Shown here in pieces: positions 16,675 through 25,366 of a stretch of 40,392 nt of DNA (position 1 is its first letter; the number at the start of each line of letters is the position of its first letter). Both the position numbers and the translations under genes were made by a program. The notes beneath the pieces were generated by a model. The model did no database searches. It was not told the origin of the DNA and saw only the letters and a list, made by a program, of their open reading frames with translations. Origin of the DNA: Devosia sp. 66-22 (GTDB lineage Bacteria; Pseudomonadota; Alphaproteobacteria; Rhizobiales; Devosiaceae); NCBI GenBank assembly GCA_001899065.1, contig MKUZ01000027.1, positions 8,268 to 48,659 of the forward strand, given 5' to 3'.

Positions 16675-17048
16675 CGGCACAATTGATGTCCTGTAGGGTC
16701 CTACCGGGCCGTTGATGCTATGAGGCCCGATCCACCCCGCAGCATGAGTCCATACTTTGGTACTTTTGACCGATTGTTGTCTGACGTCCTTACGCCGATC
16801 GAGCTACAGCCCGCAAACGTCGCCGCTACCGGCGCCCGGCAGCCGAGCGCCCCCGACAAGCACCCAAAGAACGCCCTCCGGAGAGGCCCGGAACGCCGCA
16901 GATCGCGAGACAAGTTAGTTTGTCTCGCTTCGTCGCTCAAAGCCCGGAACTGCGCGACTTGCCCGACAGTTGGGCAATCTTTCTCCTTTGGCTTCGATAG
17001 TGACAGAAAACGACGGCCCTCAGCTCAGATGGTCTACGAGATCGAAGA
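16675..17048. other. Intergenic region without a supported gene
   Basis: Between the GH151 promoter and the DUF3489 terminator I see no gene I can support. A plus-strand open frame begins at ATG 16720, but it lacks a ribosome binding site, has skewed Arg and Pro composition and runs through the terminator hairpin, so I reject it. The block may be residue from past rearrangement. Confidence 0.5.
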
Positions 17049-17072
17049 GGTGGCGCCCTCGCGGGCGCCACC
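17049..17072 (-). terminator. Strong hairpin terminator after the DUF3489 gene
   Basis: GGTGGCGCCC and its exact complement form a 10-bp GC-rich stem around a TCGC loop, 25 bases past the stop codon. The following minus-strand bases are only moderately T-rich (CTCTT). An 18-base perfect palindrome centred on CCATGG at 17085-17102 overlaps the stop codon itself and may add a second stem. Confidence 0.6.
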
Positions 17073-17096
17073 GCAACATCAGGATCGTGACCATGG

Positions 17097-17396
17097 TCAC
17101 GACTTAACGGGCGCGACATAGTACCGGCGTACGCCATCGGCACCTTTTTCGCTGATGACGTCGATCCCGAGGCGCTTCTTGACGGCGCCGGAGAGGAACC
17201 CGCGGGTGCTGTGCGGCTGCCAGTCGGTTGCAGCAACGATCTCGTCGATGGAGGCGCCGTCCTGGCGGCGGAGCAGGGCAAGCACCTGGTCCTGCTTGGT
17301 GGTCTTGCTTTGCGGCACGTGGGCCGCCTTGGCGGCCTTGGGCGCACTCCGGCGCACGATGCGGGGTTTGGTGGATTTGGTCGGCTTCTTGGCCAT
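17097..17396 (-). CDS. DUF3489 domain protein
   Basis: This small basic protein of about 99 residues has a Lys- and Arg-rich tail (MAKKPTKSTKPRIVRRS) and a C-terminal winged-helix-like DUF3489 domain: KQDQVLALLRRQDGASIDEI, then DWQPHSTRGFLSGAVKKRLG. ATG 17396 is preceded by AAGGAGG at good spacing, so the longer upstream frame is not used. The family is common in alphaproteobacterial chromosomes and mobile regions, and its function is unknown; the fold suggests DNA binding. It has its own terminator and is not tied to the sugar genes. Confidence 0.8.
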   Translation of the reverse strand: MAKKPTKSTKPRIVRRSAPKAAKAAHVPQSKTTKQDQVLALLRRQDGASIDEIVAATDWQPHSTRGFLSGAVKKRLGIDVISEKGADGVRRYYVAPVKS

Positions 17397-17582
17397 GCTG
17401 GCCTCCTTGTGGTTCGGCCTCGGCGGGATGCCTGGCCTTACCGACAAGGGCCCGGGGGTTCCGGGCGGTGAACCAACACATGCTTGCTGCCGGTCGGCAG
17501 TCCAGCGTCAGTTGGTGATCCGGGGCTGGTGAACAGCAACAAGGCTAACGACAGCTGTCGTTCCCTCGGGAAAGGCCAGACA

Positions 17583-17795
17583 TCAGACCTGATTGGCGAG
17601 GAGCCTCAGGTCGCGGCCGAAGCGTTTGAGCCGGCGCAGGTCGGCGTCGTCGAGCAGGCTTTCGCTGATCTCGATCTGCCACAGGATCGCACTGAACTTG
17701 GCAGCAAGTCCGGCAGCATCCGGGGCAGGGGCGGCGACCATTTGGTCGATGAGGTCAGCTATCTCATCCATCGTGCTCGACCAGGGCTGCCATGC
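17583..17795 (-). pseudogene. C-terminal remnant of a small hypothetical gene cut by IS110
   Basis: About 70 codons remain on the minus strand, including DAAGLAAKFSAILW and a basic RRLKRFGRDLRLLA ending. This resembles the tail of short hypothetical proteins common in sphingomonads. Its upstream part is lost where the IS110 transposase fragment begins near 17800 on the opposite strand. An internal ATG at 17771 exists but would make only 62 residues. The function is unknown. Confidence 0.5.
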
Positions 17796-17799
17796 TGCA

Positions 17800-18425
17800 G
17801 AACTCAACGCAATCCGCGGGCATCTGGCCGAATACGGCTGGGTGGCTCCAAAGGGCCCTTCATATGTGACGGTGCTGGTCGACAAGATCGATGGCGAGAT
17901 GGGCTCGTCGCTGCCAGATGCGGCCACGCCGATCGTGCGGATGATGCTCGATCTGCTCGACGTGCTGAACAGGAAGATCGGGGAGCTGGACAAGGAGATC
18001 GCGCTGCGTGCCCGCGAAGACATAATCGCCAGACGGCTGATGACGATACCGGGCGTGGGCCCGATTACGGCTACAGCGATTGCCGCCCTGGCCCCGCCGG
18101 CTGAGACGTTCAGCAAAGGACGAGACTTTGCAGCCTGGTTGGGCTGACGCCACGTCAGCACTCGAGCGGTGGCAAGCAAAAGCTAGGATCGATCACGAAG
18201 ATGGGCGAGAGAACCTTGCGGCGCCTCATCATCATCGGCTGCAGTGCGGTCGTTCGGTACGCGAGTCAGCGAGGTGCGTCAGCAGGCTCGTGGCTCGGGC
18301 AGATGATGGCCCGAAAGCCACGTATGTTGGTCGTCGTCGCCCTGGCCAACAAGACAGCGCGTATCATCTGGGCGCTGCTGACGAAGCAAGAGGAATACAA
18401 AGCTCCGGTCGCAGCCGCGGCATAG
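17800..18425 (+). pseudogene. Truncated and frameshifted IS110-family transposase
   Basis: The similarity begins inside the gene with ELNAIRGHLAEYGWVAPKG and continues through the IS116/IS110/IS902 core TIPGVGPITATAIAAL and FAAWLG. A one-base loss near 18145 turns the expected GLTPRQ into a stop; the reading then continues in another frame with TKMGERTLRRLIIIG and ends near KAPVAAAA. The N-terminal DEDD nuclease part is missing, so the copy is dead. It truncates the small hypothetical gene to its left. Confidence 0.82.
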
Positions 18426-18701
18426 GCCAAGGCGGACCAGAGGTCGCGGAGACGTAGTCGGTCGAAGGAAGGTATGGCGCAACAGTCGGCGAGACAGGGT
18501 CGGTAAACCAGGGCAACTCACAGTGCTTCGAGCACGCCGGACTGATCTAGAACCGGTCCACGAACTCCCATACGGGCCCGCAGCTTCTGATGCTGCATCA
18601 GAGGCCGGACAGATGGCAGACTCCGACTACGGGCCAACCTTCAAAAACCGCTTGCGTCGTACGGGGCGTCCACAGATGAGTTGCCGAGGAAGTCTAGCCG
18701 G
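18426..18701. other. Probable noncoding end of the IS110 remnant
   Basis: The 276 bases between the IS110 remnant and the GIY-YIG remnant contain no supported gene. Part of it is probably the noncoding 3' flank of the IS110 element, whose boundary I cannot place. Confidence 0.4.
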
Positions 18702-19322
18702 TCAGGCACGCTCGAGGCGAGATGACCGCCACTCGCGATAGGTCGTCCCTGCGGGCTGTATCTTCCACTCGATCGGGCCGCTGGCACTCCGTGCGGAGAC
18801 AATCGAGGCAGCAGCACTGGGACTGGTAAAGAGCACGTCTGTCGTAAAGGGCAGAAGGTCCGGGGACGGACCATCGATCAGCTGACCGGTGGTCAGGAGG
18901 CGGTCCCGCAGGGCTGCATAACCCGCCGGGAACGTGCCGCTCGGCGTCCGACGCGCAGTGGAGCCGGCGAACACCACGAAGCCATCCTCGGTCTCCTGGC
19001 CCGTGGCCGCCGCACCAGCCGTGGCGAATGTGAAGATGGGACTGTCCAGATTGTCGGGGGCGGCCCTTCCTACGGCGGGAGCGGTCGTCGGTCTTGTCTT
19101 ACGCCGGAACAGATCGCAGCCAAGGACTGGCAGGACCAAGGCCGCATTTTCGACGAACGTGTCCATGTCGGCCCGGTCCGCCTCCGGCAGACGCTGGAAA
19201 TCAGGATGGGTGTCATTGGTGAGAGAGACCGAGCCGGCTTCCTGCGTCAGCATGATCAGCCGGCTCTCTAGGTAGCGCACATGCCCCTTGGTCAAAGCCT
19301 CATGCTTCCAGCGCAGCCGCAT
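18702..19322 (-). pseudogene. Headless GIY-YIG nuclease family protein (DUF4357 C-terminal part)
   Basis: The reading frame carries the segment that follows the GIY-YIG domain: ALTKGHVRYLESRLI, then LPEADRADMDTFVENAALVLPVLG, and a C-terminal DUF4357-like part ending in IEWKIQPAGTTYREW. The whole N-terminal GIY-YIG nuclease domain is absent. An ATG at 19322 could start the remaining 206 residues, but no good ribosome binding site is seen. This family usually has about 280-300 residues, so the copy is probably inactive. It is bracketed by IS110 fragments, which probably explain the truncation. Confidence 0.65.
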
Positions 19323-19434
19323 TTCTTCAGGCCGTCCCAAGGCGCGGACGCCGCGACAACGCCGAGTCTTACCGTGCCGACGCGGGGCAGACATCGGATA
19401 TCAAGGTGGACGCGCCAGAGACCCGCCCCTCGAC

Positions 19435-19755
19435 TTAGCTAGACCCGGCTCGTTGCCCTTCCGCCGCGGCTGGCCCGCCAGCTCCATGGGCTGGTCTTGG
19501 TTGCCACCAGTCGAGGGTCGCCCACAGGTAGTCCTCATTTTTGATAAATACGTGCCAGCACCGCACGGTGAGCCTGCGCGCCAGGGCCACGGCAGCGATC
19601 TGGTGGCCGCGCCGGGAACGCACTCGCACGAAGAAGGCGTGCCACGGTCCCGGTGCCTTGGCCGCCGCCCAGGCCGCTTCCACCAGCATGGAGCGGGCAT
19701 GGCTGCGGCCAAGCCTTGCCCGGGGGTTGAGGCCTCTTGGGCGCGCATGAGTGGC
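19435..19755 (-). pseudogene. C-terminal fragment of an IS110-family transposase
   Basis: The minus strand encodes the conserved end of IS110 transposases: ARLGRSHARSMLVEAAWAAA, then HAFFVRVRSRRGHQIAAVALAR and a Trp-rich KNEDYLWA tail. No start or N-terminal domain is present. It differs in sequence from the IS110 copy at 17800, so it is a second element. It abuts the 3' end of the SDR gene and marks the left edge of the second catabolic region. Confidence 0.75.
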
Positions 19756-19796
19756 GCGGCTTGCTTGGCATATGCCGCGGCTGACACCGCGATGGC

Positions 19797-20537
19797 TCAG
19801 CCGCGTCCAACGAGGGGCATCTTCGTCGCCATGATGGTCATCGTCAGGATGTTGGCCTCCAGCGGTAGGACTGCCATGTTGGCAACGGCTTCGCCAACCA
19901 GCTCCGGATCGATGGTTGGCTCCAGCGCGAGCGAGCCATTGGCCTGTAACACGCCCCTGGCCATCTCGCGTGTCATGGCGGTACCGGCATTTCCGATGTC
20001 GATTTGACCACACGCGATATTGAACGGCCGGCCATCAAGCGCCGACGACTTCGTCAGCCCAGTGATGGCATGTTTGGTAGCCGTGTACGGCACCGAGTGT
20101 GGACGGGGCGTTGTGGCTGAAACCGATCCATTGTTGATGATGCGGCCACCTTGTGGATCCTGCCGTTTCATCTGGCGGAAAGCCTCGCGAGTGCAAAGGA
20201 ACGCACCAGTTAGGTTCGTACCAACCGCCTGGTTCCAGAGCTCAACATCCAGTTCATCGATCGGGATCGAAGGGATGGACACGCCGGCATTGTTGACAAG
20301 CAAATCCAGTCGACCGAAGCACCGCACCACCGCGTTGAACAGAGTAGCTACATCGGGGGCGGCGGAGATGTCCGCGGGGCAAACGAAAGTGTTGCCGCCG
20401 AGCGCACGCGCAGTCTCTTCGAGGATTTCGCGGCGACGCCCAGTTAACGCTACGGCGAATCCTCTGGCCAGCAGCGATTTCGTGATGGCCTTGCCAACGC
20501 CGGTTCCAGCGCCCGTTACGAGTGCGATGCTGGTCAC
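19797..20537 (-). CDS. SDR-family NAD(P)-dependent oxidoreductase
   Basis: This classical short-chain dehydrogenase of about 246 residues has the cofactor motif [11 protein letters not shown] at the N-terminus, NNAG near residue 90, and catalytic Ser with the YTATK (YxxxK) motif. It would oxidise or reduce a hydroxyl or keto group of a sugar or sugar acid. GTG 20537 is chosen as start because GGGAGG lies 9 bases upstream; a TTG at 20546 directly abuts that site. It is the last gene of the ABC transporter operon, 57 bases after the ATPase gene, which suggests action on the imported compound. The substrate is unknown. Confidence 0.85.
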   Translation of the reverse strand: MTSIALVTGAGTGVGKAITKSLLARGFAVALTGRRREILEETARALGGNTFVCPADISAAPDVATLFNAVVRCFGRLDLLVNNAGVSIPSIPIDELDVELWNQAVGTNLTGAFLCTREAFRQMKRQDPQGGRIINNGSVSATTPRPHSVPYTATKHAITGLTKSSALDGRPFNIACGQIDIGNAGTAMTREMARGVLQANGSLALEPTIDPELVGEAVANMAVLPLEANILTMTIMATKMPLVGRG

Positions 20538-20594
20538 GTGACCCAACCTCCCAAGTCGAGAGTGCTACGTTGACCCAGATGCGGCGTGTCGACC

Positions 20595-21371
20595 TTAGCC
20601 ATCCCAGCCAAGATGGCTCAAGAAGTCACGAGTACGCGCGGTTTCAGGATTCTCGAATATCTGCTCAGGCGAACCGTGCTCCAAAATGGTGCCGTGTTCG
20701 AACACGGCGACACGGTCGGCGACACGTCGTGCGAACGCCATCTCGTGCGTCACGACGATCATGGTCATGCCCTCTTCGGCGAGTGCTTTCATGACGTTGA
20801 GAACCTCGCCGATGGTCTCGGGATCGAGAGCTGAAGTCGGCTCGTCGAACAGCATGACCTCAGGCTCCATGGCCAAGGCTCGGGCGATCGCGACTCGCTG
20901 TTGCTGGCCTCCCGATAGATTGCTTGGAAAGCTGTCAACCTTGTCCGCCAGATTCACCTTCGCGAGGAGTGCTCGGGCGCGTTCGCGCGCTTGAGTTTTG
21001 GGCATGCCGAGAACCGTCATCGGTCCGATAGCGACATTGTCGAGTGCCGATTTATGCGGAAAGAGCTCAAAGTTCTGGAACACCATGCCCATTCGCTGCC
21101 GAACCTTCCGAATGTCCCGGTCGACACTCGGCAGCGCACGTCCGTCAAAGTAGATAGTGCCGCCGCTGATCGGCTCAAGCGCATTCGTGCAGCGCAGCAA
21201 TGTCGACTTGCCCGATCCTGAGGGGCCGATCAGGCAGACCACCTCGCCGGCATCGACGCGCAGCGACACTTCATCCAGCGCGACGAACTCGCCATAGAGC
21301 TTTCTGACCTTCTCGTAGATCAGCACGGGCGACGGCGTCGAGCCGCTCTCTTTTGGTGCGATCATGGTCAT
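20595..21371 (-). CDS. Polar amino-acid-type ABC transporter ATPase
   Basis: This ATPase of about 258 residues resembles GlnQ/HisP-type proteins. It has Walker [10 protein letters not shown], a Q-loop in [10 protein letters not shown], signature LSGGQQQR, Walker [13 protein letters not shown] and the H-loop VVTHE. The start is ATG 21371, which overlaps the permease stop as ATGA; a second ATG at 21365 is possible. It powers the two adjacent permeases. Despite the amino-acid family label, the linked sugar-acid genes suggest an organic-acid or sugar-acid substrate. Confidence 0.92.
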   Translation of the reverse strand: MTMIAPKESGSTPSPVLIYEKVRKLYGEFVALDEVSLRVDAGEVVCLIGPSGSGKSTLLRCTNALEPISGGTIYFDGRALPSVDRDIRKVRQRMGMVFQNFELFPHKSALDNVAIGPMTVLGMPKTQARERARALLAKVNLADKVDSFPSNLSGGQQQRVAIARALAMEPEVMLFDEPTSALDPETIGEVLNVMKALAEEGMTMIVVTHEMAFARRVADRVAVFEHGTILEHGSPEQIFENPETARTRDFLSHLGWDG

Positions 21372-22027
21372 TCCGCTACCTTGAATTTGCTGTGTATCCA
21401 GTCGACGAGTTTCGCTTGCGGATAGCCAAGCAGCCAGTAGATCACCGCCATCGCGGTCAGCATCTCCATGACGCGGAAAGTCTGAGAGCGGATCTGCAGA
21501 GCCACGTGGGCCAGCTCTCCGACGGCAATGACGGAAACTAGTGACGTGTCCTTGAATAGGGAAACCCAGGTGCTGGCGAGAACCGGAAGGACGCGCCGGG
21601 TCGCCTGTGGAATGACGATCTCCCGCATGACCTGCCAGCGGCTCATGCCGAGAGCGAGGCCCGCATTGACCTGTCCTTCCCGGATCGAATTGATGCCGGC
21701 CCTGAACGTCTCGCCATTGTAGGCGGAGACGTTGAGACAGAGCGCGATGAGGCCGGTCTCGAAGGCCGCAATCTGGATGCCGAGCACGATGGGCATCACG
21801 TAGAACGCCCAATAGACCACCAGGATGAGCGGCAGGTTCCGGAAGAGCTCCACGAAACACAAACTGATCGTCGAGAGGATGCGCGAGCGCGACAGCCGCA
21901 TCATCGCCAGTATGATGCCGCCCGGAATGGCGACGATCATCGTGATGACGGTTAGCGCGATCGTCAGCAGGACGCCGTGCAGCAGATCCTCGCGATACTC
22001 CCAGACGATGCTCCAATCGAGGGTCAT
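21368..22027 (-). CDS. Polar amino-acid-type ABC transporter permease
   Basis: This membrane protein of about 219 residues has five or so hydrophobic segments. The family motif [24 protein letters not shown] is followed by [12 protein letters not shown]. The ATG at 22027 overlaps the preceding permease stop as ATGA, and its own stop overlaps the ATPase start in the same way, so all three products are translationally coupled. It forms the translocation pore with its partner. Confidence 0.9.
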   Translation of the reverse strand: MTLDWSIVWEYREDLLHGVLLTIALTVITMIVAIPGGIILAMMRLSRSRILSTISLCFVELFRNLPLILVVYWAFYVMPIVLGIQIAAFETGLIALCLNVSAYNGETFRAGINSIREGQVNAGLALGMSRWQVMREIVIPQATRRVLPVLASTWVSLFKDTSLVSVIAVGELAHVALQIRSQTFRVMEMLTAMAVIYWLLGYPQAKLVDWIHSKFKVAE

Positions 22028-22689
22028 GACCGCCCCAGATGCGCCACGCGCCGATAGAGAAGATCGATGAGCCGTGTCGCTGGGACTAGCAGCAGGAAAT
22101 AGATCAACATGGCTGCGGTGAACACTTCGATGGGGCGGAAGCTCTGCCCAGCCAAGGTTTCGGAGCGCCGAAGCAGCTCGGGAACGGCGATGACGGAGGC
22201 AATTGCCGTATCTTTGATGGTGACTGAGACGATCGAGCCGAACGCCGGCAGCATTCGAACCAGGGCCTGCGGCAGGACGATCACGCGGACGACTTGGGCG
22301 GTGGACATACCGAGTGCGAGCCCCGCCCTTGTCTGCCCTTCGCGCACGGATTGGATGCCGGCACGGATGATCTCCGCGACATAGGCAGCAATGTGAAGGG
22401 ACAGCGCGACGGCAGCGGACCAGAACGGGGATAGATTGAGCCCCGTCAGGAGCGGCATGGCGAAGTAAATCCAGACCAGGACGACCAGAACCGGGATGGA
22501 GCGCATCGTATCGATATAGAAGACGAGCGGGACGCGGAGCCACGCGGATCCATAGACCCGACCGAGTCCGACAGCCGCGCCGAGGGCGAGACTTCCCAGC
22601 ATTGTCCACACGGACAGCATCAGTGAAATGCCGACGCCGTCGAGCAGATAGCGCCAGCTATCGACTACCGGTGAGAAATCGAATTCCAA
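22024..22689 (-). CDS. Polar amino-acid-type ABC transporter permease
   Basis: This partner permease of about 221 residues carries [22 protein letters not shown] and [17 protein letters not shown] at 22689 with an upstream GGGGATG is the likely start because the protein then opens with the usual hydrophilic stretch before the first membrane segment; no ATG fits. It starts 66 bases after the binding-protein stop. Confidence 0.85.
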   Translation of the reverse strand: MEFDFSPVVDSWRYLLDGVGISLMLSVWTMLGSLALGAAVGLGRVYGSAWLRVPLVFYIDTMRSIPVLVVLVWIYFAMPLLTGLNLSPFWSAAVALSLHIAAYVAEIIRAGIQSVREGQTRAGLALGMSTAQVVRVIVLPQALVRMLPAFGSIVSVTIKDTAIASVIAVPELLRRSETLAGQSFRPIEVFTAAMLIYFLLLVPATRLIDLLYRRVAHLGRS

Positions 22690-22755
22690 GAGACATCCCC
22701 GCTGGTCGCGTTCAGTGGCGCGGTCCTGCGCGGTAACGCAGGGCCGCACCGCTTG

Positions 22756-23598
22756 TCAGAGGCTATCGACGATGCGGCGCTCGTCGGCGAGGAGTGTCGG
22801 CTCCATCGCCTTGGATACCGCGCGCAGCCATTCGAGATAGACGTCTTGACCCTTGTCAATGGCCAGGCCGACGGGGGCCGCCTTCTCCGTGCTGTCCTGA
22901 CAATCGTTCTCCGCTGGCAGGACCTTAAGACCTTTGACCTTCTTGTTGAGGCTGGGCCACGTGACGCGGTTGATCGCGACGGCATCCGCGCGCCTGGCCA
23001 TGATCTCCTCGATCGGAGCGGTGGAGCTCGCCCCGGTGATGCCGCGCAGTTGCGCGTTCACGAAACGCTCCTTGATCCAGGGCTCCTCGCCGCCACCGGT
23101 GATGTAGGCGATGACGAATTTGGGATCGTTGAGCTCGTCCACCGAGGTGATGGCCGCGAAGGCAGGATTGTCGGCGCGACCGAACATGCACACGCTGGTC
23201 TGCGAGTAGATGACGAAGTCCACCACCTTCAGACGCTCCTCCGTTTGGGCGAGCGCCGTGATCGTCATGTCGACCTGGTTCGAGGCCAACACCGGAATCC
23301 GGGTTTCGTTCGAGACGGCCACCGGTTCGACCTCGACCCCGAGCAGCTTGGCATATTCACTTGCGAGCAGCCAGGCCGGGCCGCTCCATTGCGGGCCGGA
23401 GCCGGTGGTGTTCTCGATGAGCCAGGGCACGTTGGCCAGAACGCCCACGCGCAGAACACCCGCCTTGCGGATCGCGTCGATACGTGGACTGGCGCCCTCG
23501 GCGGGCGCCGTGGGCATATCTTGCGCGAGCGCGGTGAAACTCGCCATCACGACTGCGAGCCCGAAACCGAATGCTGCCATACGGTTGATGATATTCAT
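22756..23598 (-). CDS. ABC transporter substrate-binding protein (family 3, PBPb type)
   Basis: This periplasmic binding protein of about 280 residues has a clear signal peptide ending near FTALAQ (residue 26). The family pattern RKAGVLRVGVLANVPW is followed by VDMTITALAQTEERLKVVDF and a C-terminal EWLRAVSKAMEP. GGAGGAAC directly precedes ATG 23598. It captures the substrate for the permease and ATPase genes downstream. Family 3 proteins bind amino acids but also opines and small organic or sugar acids. The divergent enzyme operon suggests a sugar-acid-like ligand. Confidence 0.9.
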   Translation of the reverse strand: MNIINRMAAFGFGLAVVMASFTALAQDMPTAPAEGASPRIDAIRKAGVLRVGVLANVPWLIENTTGSGPQWSGPAWLLASEYAKLLGVEVEPVAVSNETRIPVLASNQVDMTITALAQTEERLKVVDFVIYSQTSVCMFGRADNPAFAAITSVDELNDPKFVIAYITGGGEEPWIKERFVNAQLRGITGASSTAPIEEIMARRADAVAINRVTWPSLNKKVKGLKVLPAENDCQDSTEKAAPVGLAIDKGQDVYLEWLRAVSKAMEPTLLADERRIVDSL

Positions 23599-23905
23599 GG
23601 TTCCTCCTGCGGTTAAAGGCGCATCGCTGGGCACCCTTTCCTTGCAGCCGAAGTCCACCATGTCGGTGAGGCCGGTACCAGTAGAGGATCGTCGCCGCTG
23701 ATGGTTTCTTATCGGGCCGACATGGCGCGCCGGGAACGATGCAAACCGTCGGACCGCGAAAGGGCTGTACGCCAATCCAATTGACCGCGACGTTCCAGTC
23801 TCTATTCTGGCAAGTGCAGGATGGCACGGGCGACCCACTGAACGAGCACACCGATGCGCGGCACGTGAACTCTCTCGCTGGCGGTCACCCGGAGCGGCAC
23901 CAGAC
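23599..23905. other. Divergent intergenic region between transporter and enzyme operons
   Basis: This 307-base region separates the leftward ABC transporter operon from the rightward regulator and enzyme operon. It holds the likely promoters of both. A GGTACCAGTAG block near 23674-23684 is reminiscent of the TACCAGTA motif of the left locus, but it is imperfect. It is the obvious place for operators of the neighbouring regulator. Confidence 0.55.
23781..23808 (+). promoter_or_regulatory. Sigma-70-type promoter for the regulator and enzyme operon
   Basis: TTGACC at 23781-23786 and TATTCT at 23803-23808 are separated by 16 bases and face the regulator gene, leaving a leader of about 90 bases. 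This is the best match to the consensus in this intergenic region. Confidence 0.45.
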
Positions 23906-25342
23906 ATGGACTTCTCAGCGCCAGAGCTCAGCGACGAGACCGCCGCCCGCGAGTGGCTCGAGGCGGCCATGTGGCCGGCGGGGCCGGTCTGTCCTCACTG
24001 CGGCGAGCGCTCCCACATCACGCGACTGGCGGGCGGCAGCCACCGCCGCGGATTGCACAAATGCAATACGTGCAACGGCCATTTCACCGTTACCGTCGGC
24101 TCGCTGTTCGCGCGCAGCAAAGTGCCCTTGCATCTCTGGCTCAGGGCCATCCGATACCTTGTCGACGCCGATACGGCCAATCCAGCGGCCGGTCTCAGCG
24201 CGGCGCTCGAGCTTTCGGCCAAGACGACCAGCTATCTGGTGCAGCGCATCGTCATGGCCGTGGCCGCCGGAACATTTCCATCGATCATCGGGCCCGATGA
24301 GATGGTGCGCCTCGTGCGGGCCTGCCGGACGCTCGACAGGTCGGGCGGCAAACGCGACGTCGTGGTGCCGGCACTGGCAGCGCGATCGGCGGGGGGCAGC
24401 AAGGCGCCGCCGCTCGCAGACGGGCCGGCCTCGCTCGGTGCGCGCGCGTCCCATGTCATGGACGAGAGGCGCGCTTACAAACACAGCCCGGCCACCGAGA
24501 TCACGAATCGCGGCCGCCAAGAGGTCACCGGCGTGCTGGTCAGCGCCGCGGCCTACCTGCCGGGCAGCCCCATGCTCAACCGCTTGACCGCTCGCCTGCA
24601 ATCCGCCGCCAGGATGGTCCTGATCGTCGAAGTCGGTTGCAGTGAAGACGCCGACGCCGCGGTGCTGCAGCTCCTGCATCACGGCGTGCACAGCATCCTG
24701 TCGCTCCATCATTCGCCCTCGGATGAGAGTGCAGCGGACTGTTCCCGCGCCGATGTGCCGCTGGTGGTGCTTTCCCCCGAGGCTGGCCGTGCCGAGGGCG
24801 CCTTCTACATATCATGCGACAACGAAGCGGCCGGACGACTGGGCGCGGACGCTCTCATCTCGGGCGAACATGCGAATATCGCCTATATTCGTGGCCCCAG
24901 GAAGCTTCGGAGCGACGAGGATCGCCTCCGCGGTCTGGTGCATCGGCTGGAGGAGTGCGGCGGTCGCTTGTGGGCCGTCGACGAGGGTGGGCTGACATAT
25001 GAAGATGGATATGCCGCCGCATCGCGCCTCTTTACCGCCCACACCAAGCCCGACGCCTTGTTCTGCCATAACGATCTCGTTGCCATGGGAGCGCTGGACG
25101 CCGTTCGCACCGAATTCAGGTTGAGCGTGCCACGCGACGTCGCGGTTCTTGGCTTCGGCAATCTGAGCATGTCGTCGTGGCCCACATACCAGTTGGACAC
25201 CATCGAGCAACCGGTCGAGGACATGATCGACGCCGCGCTGACGTTGCTCCAACTCTCTCACGAAGATCGGGAAAGCCGGGGTCGATCCGAGTTGTTTGCC
25301 GGGCGATTGCTGCGACGAAAGACGATCAGGACTCCCTCCTAG
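23906..25342 (+). CDS. Zinc-ribbon (IS1595 transposase-like) / LacI effector-domain fusion regulator
   Basis: This 478-residue protein combines two unrelated parts. Residues 1-120 resemble the N-terminus of IS1595-family transposases: a CPHC(29-32)/CNTC(53-56) zinc ribbon, HFTVTVGSLFARSKVPLHLWL, and a helix-turn-helix-like LELSAKTTSYLVQRI. The DDE nuclease domain that should follow is missing; a low-complexity linker of about 80 residues takes its place. From about 205 onward it is a LacI-type effector domain, with DNEAAGRLGADALI (305-318), PDALFCHNDLVAMGAL (382-397), VPRDVAVLGFGNLSM (408-422) and TIEQPVEDMIDAAL (432-445). No LacI helix-turn-helix is present. I infer a ligand-sensing transcription factor that uses a captured transposase DNA-binding module. 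GGAG is about 12 bases from the ATG. It heads the enzyme operon and faces the transporter operon. Confidence 0.85.
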   Translation: MDFSAPELSDETAAREWLEAAMWPAGPVCPHCGERSHITRLAGGSHRRGLHKCNTCNGHFTVTVGSLFARSKVPLHLWLRAIRYLVDADTANPAAGLSAALELSAKTTSYLVQRIVMAVAAGTFPSIIGPDEMVRLVRACRTLDRSGGKRDVVVPALAARSAGGSKAPPLADGPASLGARASHVMDERRAYKHSPATEITNRGRQEVTGVLVSAAAYLPGSPMLNRLTARLQSAARMVLIVEVGCSEDADAAVLQLLHHGVHSILSLHHSPSDESAADCSRADVPLVVLSPEAGRAEGAFYISCDNEAAGRLGADALISGEHANIAYIRGPRKLRSDEDRLRGLVHRLEECGGRLWAVDEGGLTYEDGYAAASRLFTAHTKPDALFCHNDLVAMGALDAVRTEFRLSVPRDVAVLGFGNLSMSSWPTYQLDTIEQPVEDMIDAALTLLQLSHEDRESRGRSELFAGRLLRRKTIRTPS

Positions 25343-25366
25343 CCGCAAGGACCACGGACGATAGGC

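Noticed and set aside
16720-17121. Plus-strand open frame of 133 codons before the DUF3489 gene
   Set aside because: It has no ribosome binding site, an atypical composition and runs through the hairpin terminator at 17049.
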